Source: Parabacteroides goldsteinii (GTDB lineage: Bacteria; Bacteroidota; Bacteroidia; Bacteroidales; Tannerellaceae). Taken from it: a stretch of 64,000 nt of DNA. Location: contig NZ_JADNBB010000027.1 of assembly GCF_015550595.1 (NCBI RefSeq), positions 1-64,000 on the forward strand. The letters are read 5' to 3'. Numbering within the stretch: position 1 is the first letter of the stretch; each line of letters opens with the position of its first letter. Positions 61,188-64,000 of the stretch are shown in pieces. The notes beneath the pieces are model-generated. The model was not told the DNA's origin. It was given only the letters and a program-made list of their open reading frames with translations, and made no database searches. Both the position numbers and the translations under genes were made by a program.

Positions 61188-61217
61188 AAGCCCCGGAAGA
61201 TTCGTCTCCCGGGGTTT
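61188..61217 (+). terminator. terminator-like hairpin
   Basis: ccccgg (61191-61196) pairs with ccgggg (61209-61214), with an inner aga/tct and outer aag/ttt pairs. Only a short T-run follows on the plus strand. On the minus strand cttgtttttg follows, so it may work better that way. It lies between the DUF6383-type gene and the sigma gene. Confidence 0.5.
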
Positions 61218-61266
61218 CGTGTATAAATGGTTTGTATAGCAACATAGGAAATAAAATGTTTTTGAT

Positions 61267-61274
61267 TAAATTTG
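61267..61274 (+). promoter_or_regulatory. -7 element for the second sigma/FecR/SusC locus
   Basis: TAAATTTG is an exact TAnnTTTG, 23 bases before the GTG start at 61298. Confidence 0.5.
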
Positions 61275-61297
61275 CCTGTCCTTATTGAGAGATACAC

Positions 61298-61885
61298 GTG
61301 GAATATTATGAAAAACAAATAATAAAAGGAGTAAAGGAAGGCGATGAGAATGCTTTTCGCAGTCTTTATGATAATTACTATCATCGTCTTTTCTGTATTT
61401 CCCGGCAATATCTGCAAGATGATTTTCTGGCGGAAACGATTGTCTCAGATGTCTTTTTCCACCTTTGGGAAACCCGTAAGACACTGGATATACAAATTTC
61501 CCTGAATGCGTATCTGATACGTATGGTCCGTAACTTTTCATTGAACTACTTACAGAAGAATTATGTGGAAAAAGAGGTCAGCCTCAACGGTATCGACATC
61601 ACTTCTCCATTGTTGTTTCTGTCCGACGAATATCCGCTGGGACGCTTGCTGGAAAAAGAAATGACGGAGAAAGTCCATGAAGAAATAAACCGACTTCCTA
61701 AAGAGACACGTCAGGTGTTTATTCTCAGCCGGTTGGAAGAGCTTAAACATGAGGAAATCGCCAATCGTCTGGGCATATCCGTCAATACCGTTAAATACCA
61801 CATTAAACAAGCTTTATCTATTTTACGGGATCGCTTAAAGGATTATCAGTTAGTGCTTTTAGCTTGTCTGATGAAATTATTTTGA
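61298..61885 (+). CDS. ECF sigma-70 factor, Bacteroides expansion type
   Basis: 195-residue ECF sigma factor starting with GTG (MEYYEKQIIKGVKEGDENAF); no suitable in-frame ATG is nearby and gagag precedes at ribosome-site distance. Region 2 includes FRSLYDNYYHRLFCISRQYL and FLAETIVSDVFFHLWETR. Region 4 has INRLPKETRQVFILSRLEEL and the helix-turn-helix KHEEIANRLGISVNTVKYHI. FecR and an STN-type SusC follow, so this is a second cell-surface signalling locus independent of the one at 18774. Confidence 0.93.
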   Translation: MEYYEKQIIKGVKEGDENAFRSLYDNYYHRLFCISRQYLQDDFLAETIVSDVFFHLWETRKTLDIQISLNAYLIRMVRNFSLNYLQKNYVEKEVSLNGIDITSPLLFLSDEYPLGRLLEKEMTEKVHEEINRLPKETRQVFILSRLEELKHEEIANRLGISVNTVKYHIKQALSILRDRLKDYQLVLLACLMKLF

Positions 61886-61950
61886 AAAAAGTAAACATTT
61901 TCACTACCCCATTTCCTTACTTTTCTTGTCTACCTTATAACAACATAAAA

Positions 61951-62952
61951 ATGAATAATACAGAGAATACATATTACCCGGATGAACAGATCGCAGCTTA
62001 TTTGAATAATGAGTTGGATAAGGAACAACGCGTAGAACTGGAGAAATGGGTGGCAGCCGATACCGCTCATAAACAATATTTCTATGAAATGACTGAAGTC
62101 TGGCTGGCAATTAATGCTGCCGCTGGCAACAAAGAAGAAAGCGAACGGGCATTTCAACATTTCCGGGGAAGAATATCGGCTCCTCAAAAAGGGCAAAGAT
62201 TCTCATTGCGTTTTATCAGGATTGCTGCGGCGGTTTTTGCCGGTATGCTGTTGCTGGGAACAGGTTATTACCTGGGTAATCTACCTTTGGATCATTCCGC
62301 TCTTTATGCCATGCAGACAGTGGAAGTGCCGATGGGATCACGTAGCCGTATCGTGCTGGAAGACGGGACGGTTGTTTGGTTGAATGCCGGAAGTAAACTG
62401 AGTTATAACTCCGCTTTTTCTCATAAGGACAGGAATGTTCAGTTGGAAGGAGAAGGCTATTTTGAAGTGACCCATAACAAGAAGTTGCCTTTTATTGTGC
62501 ATACCAGCGATATAGACGTGAAAGTTTTAGGAACCCGTTTCAATGTGAAAGCCTATGGCGATGAGGAAAATATCGAGGTTATCCTGGCGGAAGGTTCGAT
62601 AAACCTGTCGAGCCTGAATAATCAGACTGAACCATTGACCCTGAAACCTGAACAGCTGGCTATTTATAATAAAGAAAGCGGACAAACGGAGATACGGAAA
62701 GTCCCGGCATCACAGGCGGATAACTGGACGACCGGGGCTCATTTCTTCAATGAACTGACACTGGTAGAAATCGTCAGACAATTGGAAAAATCGTTTGATG
62801 TAACCTTCATATTCAGGAATGAGGAAAAGAAGAACCTGACTTTCTACGGTGATTTCCGTAATGACGATTCGCTGGATGATATCCTGATGATCATGTCGAG
62901 CAGCGGCAAATTCAGGTATAGGAAAACAGATAATGTGATAGAGCTCTACTAA
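61951..62952 (+). CDS. FecR-family anti-sigma factor / signal transducer
   Basis: 333-residue inner-membrane protein. The cytoplasmic anti-sigma part (~1-85, YYPDEQIAAYLNNELDKEQR) is followed by a membrane helix at ~92-112 (IAAAVFAGMLLLGTGYYLG). The periplasmic FecR domain has VPMGSRSRIVLEDGTVVWLN and FEVTHNKKLPFIV. A DUF4974-like C-terminus (LVEIVRQLEKSFDVTFIF) ends the protein. ATG 61951 is chosen because the upstream in-frame extension overlaps the sigma gene and is not family-like. It is the partner of sigma 61298-61885 and receptor 63104. Confidence 0.92.
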   Translation: MNNTENTYYPDEQIAAYLNNELDKEQRVELEKWVAADTAHKQYFYEMTEVWLAINAAAGNKEESERAFQHFRGRISAPQKGQRFSLRFIRIAAAVFAGMLLLGTGYYLGNLPLDHSALYAMQTVEVPMGSRSRIVLEDGTVVWLNAGSKLSYNSAFSHKDRNVQLEGEGYFEVTHNKKLPFIVHTSDIDVKVLGTRFNVKAYGDEENIEVILAEGSINLSSLNNQTEPLTLKPEQLAIYNKESGQTEIRKVPASQADNWTTGAHFFNELTLVEIVRQLEKSFDVTFIFRNEEKKNLTFYGDFRNDDSLDDILMIMSSSGKFRYRKTDNVIELY

Positions 62953-63023
62953 ATAAATACAGTATTAACTAAAAAAGAGGAAAGGAGAATAGAGATAAGA
63001 AATTGAGATTGTAGATAAAAAGC

Positions 63024-63056
63024 GAATCGGAAAATGTTGGTACCATTTCCCGATTC
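63024..63056 (+). terminator. hairpin between fecR and susC (possible attenuator)
   Basis: gaatcggaaaatg (63024-63036) pairs with catttcccgattc (63044-63056), 13 bp with one G-U pair and a 7-nt loop. No T-run follows. It could pause or protect the transcript 48 bases before the susC start. Confidence 0.45.
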
Positions 63057-63103
63057 AGATAGTCGTTAAACTAATTTGTTATTAAAAACAACAATACAAA
63101 ATT

Positions 63104-64000
63104 ATGGAAAACATTCCTTTTGAGAAAATCAGAGCAACATTATTTGCTCACAAAAAATCATTATTTATAACAGGCTTATGTACTGCACTTTTGGCTGGTA
63201 ACATCCAGCCGTCATTTGCTGCACTACCACAGGAGCAGAAAATAACCTTGAATGTTCGGAATATTACTGTGAAAGACGCAATAGAAACCATTAAGAAGCA
63301 GAGCGGTTATTCTTTTTTCATTGATACGGAAGATGTGCAGTTGCATAAACAGATATCTGTCAACCTGAATGGCAAGTCTGTTTCAGAAGCATTGAATATT
63401 ATCTTCAGTGACCAACCGGTCAAATATGAGATCAAAGGAAAACATGTAATAGTAACGGGGAGAGAAACATCAACCCGGCAAACGGATACATCCAAAAATG
63501 TACAGATATCCGGTGTGGTAAAGGACGATATGGGCGAACCCATTTCTGGTGCGAACGTGGTGGTGAAAGGGCAGGTGCTCGGTACTATTACGGATATAGA
63601 CGGTCGTTATTCCCTGAGTGTTCCCTCCAAATCGGTACTGGTTGTCACTTTTATCGGTTATAAGAGCAAAGAGATACCTGTCGGCAGACAGTCTGTGATC
63701 AATGTGACTTTATCGGAAGATGCGGAATTGCTGGATGAAGTTGTTGTAACGGCATTGGGTATCAAACGTGAGGAGAAAGCGTTGGGGTATTCTGTCCAGA
63801 AAGTAGGAGGTGAACGTCTGGCGGCCGTAAAAACGGTAGATGTTGCTACTGCCTTAACCGGTAAAATTGCCGGTCTGAATGTGAAGAACAGTACGGAATT
63901 TAATACGACTCCGGATTTGTCTTTGCGTGGAGAGAACCCATTGCTGGTCATAGATGGGATACCTTATGGCAATATGAAACTGCAGGATGTGGCTTCCGAT
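63104..64000 (+). CDS. SusC/RagA-family TonB-dependent receptor with STN domain (partial, runs off the window)
   Basis: First 299 residues of an outer-membrane receptor. Signal peptide ~1-39 (ending QPSFA). STN domain ~45-118 (ITLNVRNITVKDAIETIKKQ), for signalling to FecR. CarboxypepD_reg-like domain ~130-210 (ISGVVKDDMGEPISGANVVV). TonB-box region DEVVVTALGIKREEKALGYS, the ALGIK variant of the SusC signature. Plug start with LTGKIAGLNVKNSTEF and LLVIDGIPYG. The frame is open to the last base. Confidence 0.93.
   Translation, partial: MENIPFEKIRATLFAHKKSLFITGLCTALLAGNIQPSFAALPQEQKITLNVRNITVKDAIETIKKQSGYSFFIDTEDVQLHKQISVNLNGKSVSEALNIIFSDQPVKYEIKGKHVIVTGRETSTRQTDTSKNVQISGVVKDDMGEPISGANVVVKGQVLGTITDIDGRYSLSVPSKSVLVVTFIGYKSKEIPVGRQSVINVTLSEDAELLDEVVVTALGIKREEKALGYSVQKVGGERLAAVKTVDVATALTGKIAGLNVKNSTEFNTTPDLSLRGENPLLVIDGIPYGNMKLQDVASD

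Overview
The window reads as a chromosomal segment of a gut Bacteroidales bacterium, most likely Parabacteroides. Supporting signs are SusC/SusD pairs, a hybrid two-component regulator, sigma/FecR/SusC signalling loci, many Bacteroidetes-type -7 elements (TAnnTTTG), and a secreted protein whose C-terminal domain resembles DUF6383, which I associate mainly with Parabacteroides. The genus is inferred from content only.

Layout. 1-2400: terminators, then an ECF sigma factor overlapping a membrane-anchored outer-membrane beta-barrel protein. 2418-9814 (minus): a tightly packed run from a short HU-like protein and a TonB-dependent receptor through a degenerate histidine kinase, an intact LytS-type kinase and a LytTR regulator to trmB and mrp. 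10058-10343: gene remnant. 10456-12265: a second LytS/LytTR pair. 12460-15102: GH78 rhamnosidase, followed by a tandem palindromic repeat and three identical tRNA-Asn genes. 15786-18568: PfkB kinase and S41 protease. 18774-30267: ECF sigma, FecR, STN-type SusC, SusD, DUF3823 lipoprotein and a GH130-GH2 fusion enzyme, forming one self-signalling polysaccharide utilization locus (PUL). 30613-33510 (minus): two metallophosphoesterases and a secreted nitroreductase-like protein. 33710-38435: an outer-membrane receptor and a GH2 beta-galactosidase-like enzyme.

38579-57245 is the most interesting part: a mirror-image PUL. Two convergent SusC-SusD pairs are each preceded by a segment bounded by inverted AGTTC-N5-GAACT palindromes. 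Each segment carries a promoter (TTTATwTTTGCATC) and, 42-43 bp upstream of its -7, a box TGGACAATtrGTGCAyA. In the given sequence both promoters point away from their susC gene, so both pairs appear to be in the OFF orientation. A related box and promoter, not invertible, precede a heparinase-II/III-like lyase and a GH88 unsaturated glucuronyl hydrolase. A hybrid two-component regulator at the far end is the likely activator that binds these boxes. A further 184-bp segment with 22-bp perfect inverted repeats and an outward-facing promoter (57779-57962) precedes the DUF6383-type protein at 58051-61008, a third candidate phase switch. No recombinase gene is in the window.

61298-64000 begins another ECF sigma/FecR/SusC locus that runs off the end.
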